Virus record (IMG/VR): IMGVR_UViG_3300042402_000894
Location: 1 to 43,159 of that record
Strand: one strand, 5' to 3'
From: a virus
Length of the DNA: 43,159 nt
Of the stretch, positions 42,057 through 43,159 are shown one piece after another. The notes below the pieces were generated by a model that saw only the letters and a program-made list of their open reading frames with translations, searched no databases and was not told the DNA's origin. Within the stretch, counting starts at the first letter, position 1; every line of letters begins with the position of its first letter. The translations under genes and the position numbers were made by a program.

Positions 42057-42090
42057 TTTGGTAGATTTCTAAAAAAGTTGTATATTTATA
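42057..42090 (+). promoter_or_regulatory. hybrid promoter (TTTG-N20-TATATTTATA)
   Basis: TTTG (42057-42060, extended TTTGGTAG) is followed after exactly 20 bases by TATATTTATA (42081-42090). It combines the host-type -33 element with the late-type box and ends 17 bases before the ATG. Confidence 0.7.
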
Positions 42091-42106
42091 GTATAATGTA
42101 AAAAAA

Positions 42107-42931
42107 ATGGCAAATATTAGATTAAAAGAATTATTATCTGAAGCTGAAGACTTTCAAGCTAGAAGTAAAGAAACTGGAAAGTTAGTACACTTTAAATCAA
42201 AAGATACATACCAAGCTGCAATTAAAGCTGGTACTCACTTAGACCCTAAAGCTAAAAAAGGCGGAACTGCTAAAGCAGCTACAAAACCAAATGATATGTT
42301 TGGTGGAGATTATGCAAAAGATAGAGGTGGTGAAACTTCTAAAGATAATACATCAATCGATGGACAAACTGATGATGAATTATACGATGCTTTGTATGAT
42401 ATGGGATATGATTTCGGAGAACTTGGTAGTGATGATTTTGATGAAGAAGGATTTGCCGATGCAGCAATGAATTTAGGTTACCGATATGATGACAAGAATA
42501 AAGTATGGAATCATAGAGATACAATGGATAGTAGTGAATCTCCTAAATCAACACCAACTCCAAAAATGTCTGGAAATTGGAAACCTGACGAAGATGGTAA
42601 ATTGAGTTCAGACGCAGCAGATGATGTAAGAAATTATTTAAATGATGTAATAGGCGCTGATGGTATGGCTGAAATAGATTATAATACTGGAAATATTCAA
42701 TATGGGTTATCGGATGGTGAAAATAGTATATTTGTTGGTAATGATGGTGGTACATATAATGTATCATTTGAAGGACCTTCTATGGATTTAGATAAAATTG
42801 AACAATCGTATAAATCATTCAAAAATCCAAAAGATGCATTATTATATGCTGGTGAATTAGCAAAAGCAAATAGGAAAGAATTGGAACAAAAGCAAGAATC
42901 AACGAAACTAACATCAATGATTAAAAAATAA
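42107..42931 (+). CDS. acidic protein of unknown function
   Basis: 274 residues. It begins MANIRLKELLSEAEDFQARS, then LVHFKSKDTYQAAIKAGTH. Residues about 85-135 are strongly acidic (DDELYDALYDMGYDFGELGS, DDFDEEGF), and a Ser/Pro/Thr/Lys linker leads to a C-terminal domain containing DDVRNYLNDVIG and IFVGNDGGTYNVSFEG. The N-terminal LKELLSE resembles LSELINEILSE at the start of the 1547-residue protein. There is no signal peptide, membrane segment or catalytic motif. It is a single-gene unit between a hybrid promoter and a strong terminator. Acidic scaffold or virion-internal protein are possibilities, but neither can be supported further. Confidence 0.65.
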   Translation: MANIRLKELLSEAEDFQARSKETGKLVHFKSKDTYQAAIKAGTHLDPKAKKGGTAKAATKPNDMFGGDYAKDRGGETSKDNTSIDGQTDDELYDALYDMGYDFGELGSDDFDEEGFADAAMNLGYRYDDKNKVWNHRDTMDSSESPKSTPTPKMSGNWKPDEDGKLSSDAADDVRNYLNDVIGADGMAEIDYNTGNIQYGLSDGENSIFVGNDGGTYNVSFEGPSMDLDKIEQSYKSFKNPKDALLYAGELAKANRKELEQKQESTKLTSMIKK

Positions 42932-42934
42932 CTA

Positions 42935-42966
42935 AAAGGGAGAAACTAAAAATTCTCCCTTTTTTT
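42935..42966 (+). terminator. intrinsic terminator
   Basis: AAAGGGAGAA (42935-42944) pairs perfectly with TTCTCCCTTT (42953-42962) around an 8-base loop, followed by a T tract. It begins four bases after the preceding stop codon. Confidence 0.9.
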
Positions 42967-42967
42967 A

Positions 42968-42999
42968 TTTGGTAGTATCGGGTATTTTTCGTATCTTTG
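42968..42999 (+). promoter_or_regulatory. host-type promoter (TTTG-N20-TATCTTTG)
   Basis: TTTG (42968-42971, extended TTTGGTAG) and TATCTTTG (42992-42999) are 20 bases apart. It sits immediately after a terminator, with no substantial gene in the next 60 bases, so it presumably contributes to transcription past the window edge or drives a short RNA. Confidence 0.75.
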
Positions 43000-43058
43000 A
43001 GTAAATCTCAAACCCATATAAATGCTTAATTCGGTTATAAAATATACTTCAAAAAAGA

Positions 43059-43090
43059 TTTGGAAAGTCCAATAAATTGTTGTATATTTG
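43059..43090 (+). promoter_or_regulatory. host-type promoter (TTTG-N20-TATATTTG)
   Basis: TTTG (43059-43062) and TATATTTG (43083-43090) are again 20 bases apart, and the -7 box is a full TAnnTTTG consensus. It directs transcription rightward out of the window. Confidence 0.75.
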
Positions 43091-43101
43091 TAATCTCTTT
43101 A

Positions 43102-43135
43102 TATTTATATACATAGAGGGTGAAGGACACTCACC
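43102..43135 (+). promoter_or_regulatory. late-type box and leader hairpin at window end
   Basis: TATTTATA (43102-43109) follows the host-type promoter by 11 bases. A small hairpin, GGTGA (43119-43123) with TCACC (43131-43135), exposes AAGGACA-like bases in its loop. No start codon with a long frame is reached before the window ends, so the gene it serves is outside. Confidence 0.4.
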
Positions 43136-43159
43136 TAAATAAAACCATAAAACATAAAC

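Noticed and set aside
43022-43075. 17-codon frame after the host-type promoter
   Set aside because: Too short, low complexity, and overlapping the -33 element of the next promoter; a leader peptide is possible but unsupported.

Overview
This window is part of the genome of a large contractile-tailed (T4-like, myovirus-type) bacteriophage, most likely one that infects a member of the Bacteroidota. The phage assignment rests on a complete run of recognisable tail genes (fibres, sheath, tube, gp26-like hub/chaperone protein, tape measure, LysM-type gp53-like wedge, VgrG/gp27-like hub), a GH19 endolysin and a phage-type tmRNA. The host assignment is inferred from four things: AT-rich DNA, A-rich leaders with few clear Shine-Dalgarno sites, promoters of the form TTTG-N20-TAnnTTTG/A (the Bacteroidota sigma-A pattern), and a tmRNA tag resembling Bacteroidota tags. 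All convincing genes are on the + strand; the long minus-strand frames are shadows of repetitive fibre genes.

Layout. 1-21.1 kb is a receptor-recognition locus: the 3' end of a virion structural gene, a virion protein with a split beta domain, a 3394-residue fibre (about 22 SGSVTAS-type repeats, two cupredoxin-like domains, about 1030 residues of Gly-X-Y collagen-like sequence), a PKD/leucine-rich adhesin candidate, a tail-fibre assembly chaperone, two small virion proteins, and a 2531-residue fibre with its own collagen segment and a C-terminal S74 self-cleaving chaperone. 21.2-33.7 kb is the tail and baseplate module in assembly order. 33.7-35.4 kb holds a tmRNA and a short, divergent family-A DNA polymerase, both behind host-type promoters. 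35.5-42.9 kb holds a secreted NUC1-type nuclease, a 1547-residue protein with a ParB-like DGHHRW motif, a small unknown protein, the endolysin and an acidic unknown protein. The last 230 bases hold a terminator, three promoter-like elements and a leader hairpin for a gene beyond the window.

Regulation. Two promoter classes are visible. Tail, nuclease, endolysin-operon and other late genes are preceded, usually 17-28 bases before the start codon, by TATATTTATA or a close variant with no upstream TTTG. The tmRNA, the polymerase and the distal end use TTTGGTAG followed exactly 20 bases after the TTTG by TATCTTTG or TATATTTA. Five good intrinsic terminators separate transcription units.

Most notable points: the phage tmRNA with a probable GASEYAYAA tag; paired intact and degenerate copper-site cupredoxin domains inside a tail fibre; the two-class promoter system; a likely programmed frameshift on a T7 run just before the tape measure gene; and the large, largely unrecognised 1547-residue protein.
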